Shown: positions 1 to 12,164 of the stretch, piece after piece | How the letters are laid out: each line of letters begins with the position of its first letter | How positions within the stretch are numbered: position 1 is the stretch's first letter | Assembly (NCBI RefSeq): GCF_022201045.2 | Contig: NC_068558.1 | Coordinates: forward strand, 49,455,501-49,519,500 | Source of the DNA: Citrus sinensis | Lineage: Eukaryota; Streptophyta; Magnoliopsida; Sapindales; Rutaceae | Length of the DNA: 64,000 bases | Reading direction: 5' to 3' | Program-made: the position numbers and the translations under genes | Notes under the pieces: generated by a model | Database searches by the model: none | Seen by the model: the letters and a program-made list of their open reading frames with translations, nothing else | Told to the model about the DNA's origin: nothing

Positions 1-2540
1 CTTCCAACTTCACGGCAAGCAGCCCGAAAACTGTAGCTATCCTGGTTTCAATCTTACTTGCACTAGCCAAGGCATAACAGTGCTCAAGCTTCCTAATTCT
101 GGAGAATTTTTTGTCCGCAACATCAATTACATCACTCAACAAATATACCTCTACGACCCCGAAGACTGCCTTCCCAAACGGCTCCAAAGCTTCAATCTCT
201 CCGGCTCTCCTTTCGTTGCTACTTTTGTTTCTCACAACTACACTTTCCTCAGCTGCCCAGCTCAGGTCATAAAGTCCCGCTTCACCACCATCGATTGCCT
301 CAGCAATTCAACAACTTCAGTTTTAGCAACTTCTTCCGTGAGTTTTGTGAATTCAATGATATCTTCATGCCAGATAATTTCAACATTGACAGTTCCAATT
401 TCGAGGCCGGTTCACTATGACGAAGGATTCATAATTGACCTTAATAGTGACCTTCCGTTAACATGGAGTTTGCCTGATTGCATTGATTGCGAAGCAAGAG
501 GTCAAATTTGCGGGTTTAAGAGCAGAAATAGTCAAGAAATTGGTTGTTTCAACAATTCTAAACCAGGTAATTATCTTTCTTAATCTTGATTAATCGAATG
601 CTAATTGCCATCAGAAGAAGGGCCACAGAAACTTAAATACAGGGGATACACACACACACACACATGCAAATTTCTTTTCCTATTAAAGCAATTGACTTAA
701 CTAAAGACACTGTTTTGATTGCATGTCAAGCGTTTAAGCTATTGGCATTAGATTAAAGAAAAAGTGACTATCGAAATACAATGTCAGATCCTGGGGATGT
801 GGGAAATGAAAACGTCATTACTTAAATATAATATGATTAGTGCTATGTTACGTTGAACCTAACATACACATACTCACAGCAACAATGCTAATGGTGAGGT
901 CCATCACTGTTGCTGTGAGTGTATGTATGTTACATTCAACGTAACATAGGGTAATCCATATAATATTGTTCCTTCTGATTTACAAGACAATGTCTACTCT
1001 TCATAAAGCCAAAAGTCAAAACCCAAAATTTCTATGTTGGTAATTTGTGGTCAAGCATTATTTTAAGGTGCTCTGAGTTGGTGGTGATGGTCGCTTTCTT
1101 TATTGGTTTTACTTGGTACATTTTTTTTGGGCCCTTCATTTTTCTTAGGTGCTGAATGTTACTACGTAAATCATAGACTTCATAGCATCTGAAAGGGACC
1201 AAATTAGTCGCAGACTTCTGGATGACCATGTTTTTGTTGCATTGTTTCGCCGCCTATGGGAAAAATACAAGGGTGCTTTTACGTTGCATCGAGATACACG
1301 TTGGGTGCTTTTACGTTGCATCGAGATACACGTTGGGTGCTTTTACGTTGCATCGAGATACACGTTGAACTCGTTATAAATTTTCTGTTATTGAGTCACA
1401 CTTATTCCGACATTTCCATTCACATTTGAGAAGTATAATAAAATAGTTGTCAATTGAACCTCGTTAAATTAGTATTTAGTAAATTTATAATTTTGATTAA
1501 ATAATAGTTTTTGTAAATTTTAACTTGAGACCACGTGGTAAATTAATAATTTAATAAATTTTTAAAATATTTTATTTTTTATTAAGACACAATTAATGTA
1601 TAAATTAACTAATTAATTAATTTAAAACTAAATAGTATAAAAATATATGTCAATGATTTTCTTTGTTGTTCGTGTCGTCATTAATTTTTTTACACTTTTC
1701 ATATGAGAAGTCGTTTTAACTTAACATATGAAATAAGACAAAGATCAACCAAATATAATGCCTCTATTTTTTTTTCTTTTTAAATGAGTTCCATGTAATT
1801 GTTTTATCAAATGATTGATTTATTCAATTAAGATCAAATTATAATTATATTATAAAGTTTGATAAAATCACTATATTATTTAATTATACTACATTTATAC
1901 TTCATAAAAAAATTTATTATGAACGTGAAATAATCTTTATAAATTAATCACTAATTTATCGATATATTAATATTCACTATATTAATAAAATTTTCATAAT
2001 CCCAAAGTTATTAATTTATCAAAATTCTTCTACGTACACTAAACGGCCTGATTATAGGTAATAAACAGAAGGGTGGCTGATCCTTAGTGATGTTAATTTT
2101 CAGGGGGATCAAATGGTGGTCTTCAAGTGTTCAGAATACTTGCGCTGTCGATTGCGATACCAGCTCTAATATGCGCTTCTGCAATCGGAATTTGTGCATG
2201 CTGCACGGATAGGAGTCGCCTTGGCAGCATGCAGCTTAACTCGACCCCAACAGCAGTAGTACCTCAGCCACCCATAATGACGGTGGGTCTGGATGAATCC
2301 ACCATTGAATCATTTCAAAAGCTAGTCCTCGGAGAAAGCAAGCGACTGCCTGGACCGAACAGCAGCGCTTGCCCTATATGTTTATCCGAATTCCTCAGCC
2401 AAGAGACAATCAGATGCATACCAGAATGCAAACACTGCTTCCATGCTGAATGCATTGATGAGTGGCTCCGATTGAATGACAAATGTCCTGTTTGCAGAAA
2501 TTCTGCAACGCCTGTCCATGCCAGTTCTGTGAACCCCTAA
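1..2540 (+). CDS. RING-H2 finger E3 ubiquitin ligase, ATL20/21/22-type (5' partial)
   Basis: Two exons are visible, 2-566 and 2104-2540. They join at a GT-AG intron and give about 333 residues; the start lies before the window. Exon 1 encodes an extracellular GUB_WAK-type galacturonan-binding domain with scattered cysteines (it begins around a C-x-YPGF-x-L-x-C motif). Exon 2 gives a hydrophobic transmembrane segment (RILALSIAIPALICASAIG) followed by a C-terminal RING-H2 domain: CPIC, then PECKHCFHAEC with the ATL signature IDEWL, then CPVC. Known of the family: membrane-anchored E3 ligases that pass ubiquitin from an E2, often in defence or cell-wall sensing. Inferred: single-pass plasma or endomembrane protein with an outside wall-binding domain and a cytosolic RING. 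The 1.5 kb intron carries a foldback element and a minisatellite. A MITE begins 59 bp after the stop codon. Which ATL member it is cannot be fixed. Confidence 0.9.
649..664. repeat. (AC)n microsatellite
   Basis: Short dinucleotide run inside the ATL intron. Confidence 0.8.
843..949. mobile_element. Short foldback element (family F1, copy 1)
   Basis: About 107 bp in the ATL intron. Both arms carry CTATGTTACGTTGAA and TAACATACA-type sequence in inverted orientation around a short loop. A related foldback with the same outer arm lies at 32785-32894. It codes for nothing. No clear target duplication was found, so the superfamily is open. Confidence 0.6.
1271..1366. repeat. Perfect minisatellite, 3 x 32 bp
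   Basis: Three identical 32-bp units in tandem, each beginning GGGTGCTTTTACGTTGCATC. They lie inside the ATL intron. Absence of any mismatch suggests recent amplification or ongoing copy-number change. Confidence 0.95.
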
Positions 2541-2598
2541 CATTGTAGAATAGAACCGACCTTTTCTTCTCTGTAATTGCATCCGGCACTGTTATATA

Positions 2599-3382
2599 AT
2601 TAGTGTTTATTTTTTGGAGTGGGAGTGTGGAGTGTAGATTCATTCTACTTCAGTATTTACTTACCTTAAAAAAGAAGGGAGTGGGAGTGGGAATCCGTGG
2701 ATCCCATTCAATTTTGGAGTGGGGAGTGGGATTCCCACTCCCATGAGAGGAGGTGGGAGTGGGAATCCACTCCCCCCTCTTCCTATTTTATTTTTATAAA
2801 AATAAATAAATAAATAATATCATATTTATTAAAAATAATAATTATATCATATTTATTTTATTAAATTTAATAAAATAAAAATAAATAAATATTATATTTA
2901 AATTAATAATATTAAGCATTAATTTTAATAAATATTAATTATTTATTTATTTAATAATAATAAATATTTTATTCTAAAAAAATATTAATTTTGTACTATA
3001 TTATCAATAATAATATTTCATTTGTGTTGCTATTATTAATAATTTTTATTCACATAATTTAAATTAAAATTAATAAAAAATTATGATTTACATAATTAAG
3101 AATATTAGTAATTATTATTAATTTAGAAATATAATAAAATATTTATTTTATTTTCTAAATATTTTATATTAATTTTTTAATTACAAATTATAATTCTGTA
3201 CATAAGGATAAAATTATAATTTAAAATAATTTACTCCCAATCCAAGACAAAGTAAACAAATAATTAAGATTCTGATTGACAATTCATACTTTCATTTAGT
3301 CTAAGTAAGCACCCTACTCACACTCCCACTCCACACTCTTAATCCAAAAATTCTCACTTCAATCTAAAAAATAAACGCAACA
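2599..3382. mobile_element. PIF/Harbinger-type MITE (family H1, copy 1)
   Basis: About 784 bp. The ends resemble GTGTTTATTT and AAATAAACGC, followed inward by GGAGTGGGAGTG-type blocks and a very AT-rich core. It is close to the copy at 53680-54496 over most of its length and more distant from 17383-18244. No 3-bp target duplication is seen here, so the ends are worn. It starts 59 bp after the ATL stop codon, so the ATL 3' UTR probably runs into it. Confidence 0.75.
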
Positions 3383-3383
3383 T

Positions 3384-3468
3384 TTTATTATTGAGCGTTT
3401 TCGGGTAGAAATTGCAGTTTGGCGTGTTTATTATTGAGCGTTTCGGGTAGAAATAGCAGTTTGGCGTC
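3384..3468. repeat. Two-copy tandem repeat, about 43 bp
   Basis: Units 3384-3426 and 3427-3468 are nearly identical (both contain TTATTATTGAGCGTTT and GCAGTTTGGCGT). They differ by one small indel and a few substitutions and lie directly after the MITE. Confidence 0.85.
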
Positions 3469-3860
3469 TTTTCTTTTCCTTTTTTTTTTGCCCTTTATTG
3501 ATCACGTGAAGTTTTCTTATTTTTAGTCCAAGCAAAATTAACTAACCAACCATCAAGTTGCTGCAAAAAATTAACTAACCAGTCATAATCAAAGAAGAGG
3601 AACAAACAAACTATTTTCTTATTACTTCCTCACTTGATAGGTTTCCAACATCAACCATCAGAGTATCATTACTGCAGTTAACCAAAACATATCAAGCATC
3701 AGAGTATCATTACTTCAGTTAAACAAAACATCTGGTAACATTAGATGCCAACACATGATACATACACTTAAATCTAGTCATGTTCTTTTGAAGCAAACAA
3801 AGTGCTTGAGAAAGGCTACAGCGGCACCAGCTCAGATAAAAGGCCGACTGGATAAAACTC

Positions 3861-5948
3861 TCATTTCTTTGCAAGCAACTTCTTTGGAAGCTTCTCCACA
3901 GGTGTAGATTTAAGTAGGAAAAGCCTGGCAGCACGTTCTTGCAAGGTACCCCCACATTTCAGCCCACGCGCTTGAAGTTCTGACTTCAATCTTTCGAGGC
4001 CAAGAACCTATATCAGGCGAAGAAAGACAATAAAGGAGTTAGTGGCTGTTGAAGCCAACGGGTGTTCTCATTGACTAAAATATTAAGCAATAAGGCAAGC
4101 CAATACTGTTCTCATTAACAGAAATCAGCAATAAGGCATAATCTCGTCTTATTTTTGTTAAACGAATACTTCAATGCAATAAAAGTAACTAGGTTGCATC
4201 AGAACGCTAACAGACTAATCAATTATGTCAATCACAAAAATGATGAAAAAGAACAGAAAAAGAAATTTAACTACACAAGCATACCTCCATCTCAGCTGCT
4301 GAATTGAATTCATCAAAATTTAACGGCCTTTCCAGCTCTGCCAATGTTGTATTTGCTACAATTGCCCCATCATTAATTGCAGATTTAGAGTCAGAGGAAC
4401 CACTGGGTTCAGCATCAACAGATCTCTTTTCACTACTTTCCTCATTTTCTGAATTCAAGACATTTGGGATTGGGGGTTGACCAATTATTTCCTCCACACT
4501 TTCAGATGCAAATTCACCACAGCAATCATGCTTTTCAGCCTGAGCAGCTTTAGTTTCGGAAACCAATGCAGTGTCTAAGCATGATGTACTTGTAGTCTGC
4601 ATTACCATTCCTACATGAATTTCAGGTTCAACCATATCATTCTCCTCACGAGATACATCTTCTGCACCAGATTCTGAGCTTTGTTGCACAAGAATATCTT
4701 TCTCTTCCTCAGAACCACTCTCACACGAACCTCCACCAGAAAGCACTCTATCTTGTTTCCCACCAGTAACCGAACCCGAACTCCCCTCAGTTTCCTTATT
4801 TGTATCTGAATGATGCCCATTATTTAGAACAATGGATTTCTCATTTTCCTCATCGTCGTCATCCTCACTGCTATCCTCATCATCACTTTCACCCAATTTC
4901 CTTTTCCCCATCCTATGAAAATGAACAGTATTAAGCATCAACAAACAATAAGAACAACTTCTCAAGATCTAAATAACACCAACAGCACTATATTTGTTAT
5001 TTAATTGTACAACTAAAATGATGTATTTCCCAATCCTTTCACTTCAGTTTCACATAAACCAGAAGGAAGCATAACAACCTTGAAATACAGTCCTGTAACT
5101 TTCCCTAAATTTCTCATCAAAGCAAAGAAATCAGCATAACAAAGTACTTCTCTATTTCAGATTTCCTGGTATTTAGATTTAAGGATTAAAAAAAAATCCC
5201 ATAGAAATCAACAGTAGAGCAACTCAAATTCCAAGAAACTTAGGGTTTCACAAATTCAATCATCAATGAAAACAAATCATTTAAACCGTAAAAAAACTAA
5301 TAATAAGAAAGTAAAGTCTTACCAAATCTTCATCCTCTTGGCCTCCATTTCGTTCGACTTCACCGCCTTTCGTTTTCCATCGGCACATGCCCGTCTGACC
5401 GCTTCTTCCACCTTAGCCATGCACACAGCCGACTCATCTCTATATTTCTTCACGTACTTCTCCGCTTCTCCATCACCAACTCCTTTCTTCCCCTTTTTCG
5501 CCGCCTTCTTGAGAAACTCCTCCGCGATTTTCTCCAGCCTCCTCTCCTCTTCCTCCGCTTTCCACTCCTCCAACTTCTTCTCCGCGTTCACGTGCCTCAG
5601 CCTCCGCCCACTCATATCGCGACACGCGTCGAAGTTGTTCGTCTTCTTTTGACCTGCTTTCGTGGCCGCGCCACGGAGTAACGATCCGAACCCGCCTTTG
5701 CCTCCCAAGAGGCGGAGCACGAGGTTGAAGGTGATGTGATCATCCGATATTACGGTTCTGTCCTTCAACTGGAGGCCGGAGTAGATGAGGCGCTGAAGGT
5801 GGGTGGGAATTTTGGTGGCTTCGTAGATCCGATTCTTAATCTCGTGACCGTACACATGGCAGGTTGTAAAATTTAGGGTTGTTGTTTTGCCGTTTAGGAG
5901 CTTCACGAATAGCTGCAGTGCCTTCGGGCTGGTGGCTTGATCTTCCAT
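3861..5948 (-). CDS. SDE2: SDE2 homologue, ubiquitin-fold splicing/genome-stability factor
   Basis: Three exons on the minus strand, 5948-5323, 4912-4285 and 4007-3861, give 466 residues. Residues 1-83 form a ubiquitin-like fold ending in LRLLGG, directly followed by [10 protein letters not shown] (84-93), the hallmark Sde2 junction. A Lys/Glu-rich helical Sde2 domain follows (to about 208), with the family sequence [14 protein letters not shown]. Then comes an acidic Ser-rich low-complexity middle, and a SAP-like C-terminal motif ([20 protein letters not shown]). Known of the family: the ubiquitin fold is cut after GG and the freed C-terminal part acts in the spliceosome and in replication-stress response. 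Inferred: the same processing occurs here. The start was chosen at the methionine beginning MEDQATSPK, because the 20 residues upstream do not look like the family. It converges with the ATL gene. Confidence 0.92.
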
Positions 5949-6541
5949 TGATTTGCTTGTGCGAGGGTATTCGTTTCTGAACAAAATTAGATCGATTATT
6001 GATTTCAACTTGAATGATTATCGATTGTTGATGTATATTTTGGGTGGTTGGCGTTTTATCTCTAATTTTATACACGACCTCCTAATCCTATCCCATTCCC
6101 TATCCATCCGGTATATAGAAACTACTTAGGAATACTCATTTTACGCAGAATGGGATATTTTTATATATTGTTCAAATATCCCTAGTTATATATGTTTTAT
6201 CAACGAATGACAGAAGGTATTAAAATTGTATGAATAGGCCCTTACCTACTACCCTGCACCTTAGCCGTAAGGATAATTTTTAAAAATCTCCCCTGAGGTT
6301 TGAGGCTGTTACAAGTAGATGGTGAAAATCATTTTATTTGTAAAAGACCCCCTACCGTTAGTTAAAATTTTTATTGACTAACTTTTGACTTTAAAAAGAC
6401 AATATTACCCCCAATATTTACAATTCTAAATATTTACAATTTCATAAGTAATTAAAATAATTATTTTCACCATGATCAAATTATTGATATTTTCTTAAAA
6501 TCTTAAAAAAATAAAATTACAAATCTTAAAATAATTTTTTT

Positions 6542-6773
6542 AAGTTTGTAATAAAATTACAAATCTTAATTATTTGATATAAAAATATAATTTTTTAAAG
6601 TTTGTAATAAAATTACAAATCTTAATTATTTGATATAAAAATATAATTTTTTTAAGTTTGTAATTTTAATTTTTTTAGGATTTTAAGGAAATTTTAATTG
6701 ACGTAAACTTTTTTTTTAAGTTTGTAATAAAATTACAAATCTTAATTATTTGATATAAAAATATAATTTTTTA
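6542..6773. repeat. Tandem/interspersed 56-bp repeat, three full copies
   Basis: Copies at 6542-6597, 6598-6653 and 6718-6773 each begin AAGTTTGTAATAAAATTAC. The first two abut, the third follows after 64 bp of related AT-rich sequence, and a partial fourth starts at 6774. Confidence 0.85.
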
Positions 6774-6817
6774 AAGTTTGTAATAAAACTGAAAACACAT
6801 CTTGCTATAATTAAACA

Positions 6818-7324
6818 GGCGTTTGGTTTTGATTTTTTAGTTTATTTTATAATATAAATATATTTAATTTTTGGTAAATTTAAAAACAAATTTGATAGTT
6901 AATATTGAAAATTGTATTTAAAAATGAAAAAGTGGAAAAATAGAAGAAAGTAAAAGGAATTTTTTTAAATAACTTTAATGGAGCCCACTTATAATTATTT
7001 TATTATTATTTTGATGTTAAAATTTAGTATTTTCTAATATGACCTGATTAAGTCTCAAATGCACGTGTAATATTTCGATTGAGTTACTGTAGATCTCATC
7101 AAAGAGCTCTCTCAATAATAGTATGACACATACAACACTATAAAATATACAATTGTGCATATCCAATCATAATTTTTTTAATATTTTTGTCATTATTATA
7201 AAACAAATACAATTATTTTCATAAAAAATTATTTCTAACCCTCACAAAACATTTTTAAATATTTTATTTTCTATTTTTACAAAATGAAAAATGAGGGTTA
7301 AGAAAACAATACCAAACAAACGCT
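6818..7324. mobile_element. Possible MITE with GCGTTTGG-type ends
   Basis: The left end reads AGGCGTTTGGTTTTG. The right end, reversed, reads GCGTTTGTTTGGTATTG. About 500 bp of AT-rich sequence lies between. The ends are imperfect and no target duplication was confirmed. Confidence 0.35.
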
Positions 7325-7744
7325 GCATTCTTAATTTCTTACCCAGCATTGAATTAAATGAGTTTTGACGAATGACTCTCAAAATGTCAACTGTGCACGC
7401 AACTGTAGGTGTTCTTTTTTTTTTTTGGAATGTTTGATAGGAAGTTAGGAACCGTAAACACTGTAGGGTGTTTGGTCTTTGAGAGGATCAATCTGAACAA
7501 ATTCAAAAACAATGTTCCTATTTCAGAAAATGATAAAAAGAGGCACATGTGTAATTCTAAACCGGAATTCCTAGAAGTATACGGTATAATCCGGTGGGCC
7601 CAGTGATCATTAGGAGGCGGGACAAAGAAGATTTTTCTTTTTGCTGACGCGACACCACACTGTCGATTACGTGCTTCAAACGATGCGTTTAAGTGTGGCC
7701 AAATACGAAAGAAAATCGGATGTAAATAAGACCCGAGTCCCGGA

Positions 7745-7752
7745 ACACGTGT
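7745..7752. promoter_or_regulatory. G-box/ABRE-like palindrome upstream of ATG6
   Basis: ACACGTGT lies about 160 bp before the ATG6 start codon. CACGTG cores bind plant bZIP and bHLH factors. That it controls ATG6 is inferred from position only. Confidence 0.4.
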
Positions 7753-7910
7753 ACTTTACCCGATCATCCTAAAAGGGGATTTTTTTTTAATTAAAAGGGA
7801 ATGATTGTTGATTAGGATTTGATTTCATTCTCATCGTCGAGCTCGGCGAAGAACCAGGTTGGAATTTTTTTTCAGCTGCATAAAGAGAAGATTAGTCGAA
7901 TCAGGATATA

Positions 7911-10900
7911 ATGAAGAAAGAGGACGCACCGGATAAGGGTCGGACCTTGTCCGTGGATCCCAATGTACCTCGATGGGTTTGCCAGAACTGTCGCCACTTC
8001 CTTTGCATCGTCGGCGTCGACTCTTACGCCGACAAGTACTTGAACGACTCTTCTCGCTCCAGTTAGGTCTTTTTTTAAAAAAAAATCTTTACTCTTGCTT
8101 TTTCTGCGATTATTTTAAATTAGTTATTACTGTTGATTGTGGATTTTAGAGTTGTTTCCAACTGAATCATGTTGTTGAGTATCAACTACAAATTCAAGCA
8201 TTTGTGTGTATGGGTTTCTGGTTTAATTGCTATATCTAGTCATATGGGCGATTGAGGTTTTATTCGGCAATTCAAACGGCGAGTTGTATCATTTGTGCCA
8301 ATTTTGCAAAATTATGCCAATAAAAATTCGTAGACTTATTCTCTCTTAGAGTCTGGTTGTGAGATTAAATTGTCCCAAATCACCAAATGTGAGTTATTCG
8401 CAGTGTTCCCATGCAGACAAGAACACCTTTTCAGCTGTCAAACGTGCTTGTGGGTTTATGATTCATTAGTAATCAGTTCTATATGTCAACGTGTTGTGGC
8501 AAAACTTTCATATATTTTTCTTGGAAGGGTAATTGTTTCTAATCACTTTGGTTGAATGATCATGTGCAGCAATGCATGGTTCTTCAATCCATGCGTCCAA
8601 CAGTGTGTTAGGTTCTACGCGAATGGACAATTCTTTTGTCGTGTTGCCGAAACAAAGACCCCAATCACATGGGGTACCTCCACGTCCTCGTGGCTCATCT
8701 GCCCAATCTGAGGCGAGTCAGTCTGGAAAGGCAATGGATGAATCGTTTGTAGTCATCTATAAATCTGAGTCTGCATCAGATGGAGGTGGGCCCCATATAC
8801 CACCACCAGAAGGAGGAACTAATGGACCAATGCAGCCGAACAACTCCGGGTTCCACTCAACCATAACTGTTCTGAAGCGTGCATTTGAGATTGCCACATC
8901 CCAGACACAGGTGTCCTAATATGAAGGCTTCTGGATTGGTTAACAATTATTCTTTGATTGTTGAAGATTTTTTTGTGGCATTTGGATTATGATCTCTGTC
9001 TCTGTCTCTCTCTCTCTCTCTCTCTCTCAATTTCCAGGTTGAGCAACCTTTATGTCTCGAGTGCATGAGGGTGTTGTCTGATAAACTTGATAAGGAGGTT
9101 GATGATGTTACCAGGGACATTGAAGCATATGAAGCCTGCCTTCAGCGCTTGGAGGGAGAAGCCCGAGATGTTCTTAGTGAAGCCGATTTTCTTAAGGAGA
9201 AATTAAAGGTGCATATCCAAATTTGTTATTGATGCAATAAATCATTTTTGCGTTCCACTTTTGTAAACATTTGTTTCAATTTAGAAGTAGAAATATTTGG
9301 GCTAAATATGTGCAAGAAACGTCTCCACCCCTGCCCTGTTCTTTTCATGAACTGATTTCCTCCTCTAAACTGCCGTATTGATCCAAGAATCCTTAAAAAG
9401 CTTGTAGTGACTAAATGTTTTCCATCTGAGTCAAATATTTGTTTAATATTTTGTTGATGGCATTTAGATTGAGGAAGAGGAAAGAAAACTGGAAGCAGCA
9501 ATTGAGGAAACAGAGAAACAGAATGCAGAAGTAAATGCTGAACTGAAGGAACTAGAGTTAAAATCTAAACGGTTTAAGGAACTGGAGGAGCGGTATTTTT
9601 TTAACATATACTAGTTAGCTAATCTAGTCTCTTTTGTGCATTTCCAGATAAAATCATAGTGTTATTGACTACATTTTATTTTGCTTTAAGTCCTTTCTTT
9701 TCTGATTTTGTACACTTTTACCTGGAAACACTCCAAAGATCTATAGTTGTTCTTACTTATGTTTCCCAAATTCAATGTTAACAGGTATTGGCAGGAGTTC
9801 AATAATTTTCAGTTTCAATTAATTGCTCATCAGGTGAGTTGTTGATAGGTCTTTCCTCCACTAGCATTATCCATTGAAATTAGTGTTAAATGGATTAAAA
9901 AGCTCCTTGGGCTTAAGCACTTGATTGTTTTGTTGTTTCTTTCCTAATGGTGCTGCAAAATCCTTTATTGATTCTTTTTTGGGGATGGTTACAGTAGAAT
10001 AACGGTGTATTTTATCTGCGGACATTTATTTTAAGACATTGTAAATAGATAAGGGAAATGCTTCTTTTTCTTTTTTTTTGGTTTGGATAGTTGGAGAATT
10101 CACATTTCTTTTAATCATCTTAAGTGCAAATTTTGTGATCTTTTTGCAAGAAGACCATCAGTCAGCCTCTAGTGTTTTATTAATCTTTTACCCCCTTCTT
10201 TTGTGATTGAAAAACTGTCTGCTGACAGGAAGAGAGGGATGCAATTTCGTCTAAGATAGAAGTTTCACAAGCACATTTAGAGTTGTTGAAGCGAACTAAT
10301 GTACTTAATGATGCCTTCCCTATCTGGCACGATGGAGAATTTGGAACGATCAACAATTTTCGGCTTGGACGGCTTCCTAAAATCCCAGTAAGAATTCTTT
10401 TTTCATTTTTCATTGGCTTCCTACATACTGGTGGCTTCCTGAGGATTTCTTCCTTTTTTTCTTTCCATTTTGAGTTTTTTTTTCTCAAATATATTCCCTA
10501 AATAAGATGGGAATAATGGTTAACTTTTGATGTTTACTACATTGTGGAAACATTTAGGTTGAGTGGGATGAGATTAATGCTGCCTGGGGCCAAGCTTGCC
10601 TTCTCCTCCACACAATGTGTCAGTATTTTCGGCCAAAGTTCCCGTATCCTTTTTTTACGAGTTTGTGTTTTCTAGTCATTGTTGATGGTAGGCTCTTTTA
10701 ATTGATGATGTTGAGTCTGGAAAGCTCATACATTTGAGTATGTCCTCATCTAAGCAGATGGTTGTGCCTGTACAGCATGCCTGGTGCATGAGATGTGTGA
10801 ACCATTTGGGAAAGTTATATCTCGTTATTCCTGTGTTATTTTTTACCGAAAAAGTTTTCATCGAAACAGTCTCACATGTCAGCTTTAGAAGGTATACCTG

Positions 10901-12164
10901 ATACCAATTACATATACCTTCTTATCACATGGTTATGTCTTGAATGATAATTTATTCACTAATGTAGTCTGCGGCAGATACTGAGGTTGATGAATGTTTA
11001 GATTCCACTAATGGTCTAGATAGAGTATGTCTCGTATATTGTCTAACAATGTCAGACAGAGGTTGTCTTGGCAACATAGCTACTTATCTGGGTATTTTGT
11101 AGGAACAACTTATTTTGGGGATGTTATGGCAACCATCTCTAAGACTAAATTGTTGTATTTAGGAGCATACTGCGATAGAAATCCTTGTTCTTGCTCCTTA
11201 ACTTAAAGCACATAAAAGCATCCTTAATAAGCAATTTTATACTTTTCTCTGAACCTATCTACAAAATGATATGTGATTGTGATATATCCTTAGCCAGCGA
11301 TTTTCAGATATCGGATAAAAATCATTCCAATGGGGAGCTACCCACGAATAATGGACAGCAACAACAATACCTATGAATTGTAAGTTCTAACAACACCATT
11401 GATGTCGATTTTGAACTAATTCATGAGTTAAATGATTAGTTGAACGTGGAACCTGTATTCTTTTGGTACATGGTGCATAAAGTGCGATTTGATCTAATAG
11501 TTGACCAGTTAATTTGAATTTGGAGATGTCCTTATATTAAGTTTGTAGACATTGAAAAAATAAAATAAAATAAAAAAATAAAAAGCATTTGTAGATCCTG
11601 CCTCTATTTCAATTGTTGGTTTTTCACACTGTACTCTTCTGGGTGTTTTCACTAATGTGAATATATTCTTAGGTTCGGTCCAGTGAATTTGTTTTGGAGC
11701 ACTCGCTATGACAAAGCAATGACATTGTTCTTGTCATGTCTCAAGGACTTTGCAGAATTTGCAAATTCTAAGGATCAAGAGAATAACATTCCACCAGATA
11801 AATGCTTTAAATTGCCCTATAAGTAAGTTTTCTTATCTGTATGAATGGGAACCACAAATATAATTGGATGTTTTTATCTTGATTCCCTCTCTCTGTTCAA
11901 TTATACAAATTTTGCAGGATTGAAAATGACAAGGTGGAAAACTATTCAATCACGCAGAGCTTTAATAAGCAAGAGAATTGGACAAAAGCTCTCAAATACA
12001 CCCTCTGTAATTTGAAATGGGCTCTCTTCTGGTTTGTTGGGAACACAAACTTCCAACCCGTTTCTGCCATGTCCTCACCTGCTGAAGTCTCGGCTGTAGG
12101 CTCTTTGTATGCAAAGCGTGGTGCTGACCTCAAATCTGTTGGTCGAAATTTGTCAAAGCCATGA
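7911..12164 (+). CDS. ATG6: Beclin 1-like autophagy protein ATG6
   Basis: Ten coding exons: 7911-8061, 8570-8910, 9038-9208, 9468-9592, 9785-9833, 10229-10387, 10558-10643, 11308-11379, 11673-11822, 11918-12164. The total is 1551 bp, or 516 residues, close to the plant ATG6 length as I remember it. The two N-terminal CxxC pairs are present (CQNC at 24-27, CLEC at 170-173). A Glu-rich coiled coil spans about 175-300. The evolutionarily conserved domain follows, with [18 protein letters not shown] and [18 protein letters not shown]. Known role: subunit of the class III PI3-kinase (VPS34) complex that makes PI3P for autophagosome formation and vacuolar sorting. Intron 7 looks U12-type. Exon 1 would hit an in-frame stop without splicing, which supports that join. 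A decayed copy of the 3' end lies at 14057-14500. Confidence 0.96.
8998..9028. repeat. (TC)n microsatellite in ATG6 intron 2
   Basis: A CT-dinucleotide run just before the acceptor of exon 3. It doubles as an extended polypyrimidine tract. Confidence 0.8.
10644..11307 (+). other. Probable U12-type (minor spliceosome) intron in ATG6
   Basis: The donor reads GTATCCTTT directly after the exon, a full match to the U12 5' splice-site consensus. TATCCTTAGCC lies near the 3' end, with its branch-like A 15 nt before the AG. That fits the branch motif TCCTTRAC and the 10-20 nt spacing typical of U12 introns. The join P-Y-R-I-K-I-I-P-M restores the ATG6 reading frame. Confidence 0.75.

Larger units (their letters stand above)
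5949..7910. other. Intergenic region between SDE2 and ATG6 (divergent promoters)
   Basis: Both genes point outward from this 2 kb, so it holds both promoters. The middle part, about 6250-7330, is AT-rich repeat DNA: a stretch with CTCCCCTGAGGTTTGAGG near 6290, a 56-bp repeat, and a possible MITE. No other gene was recognised. Confidence 0.7.
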
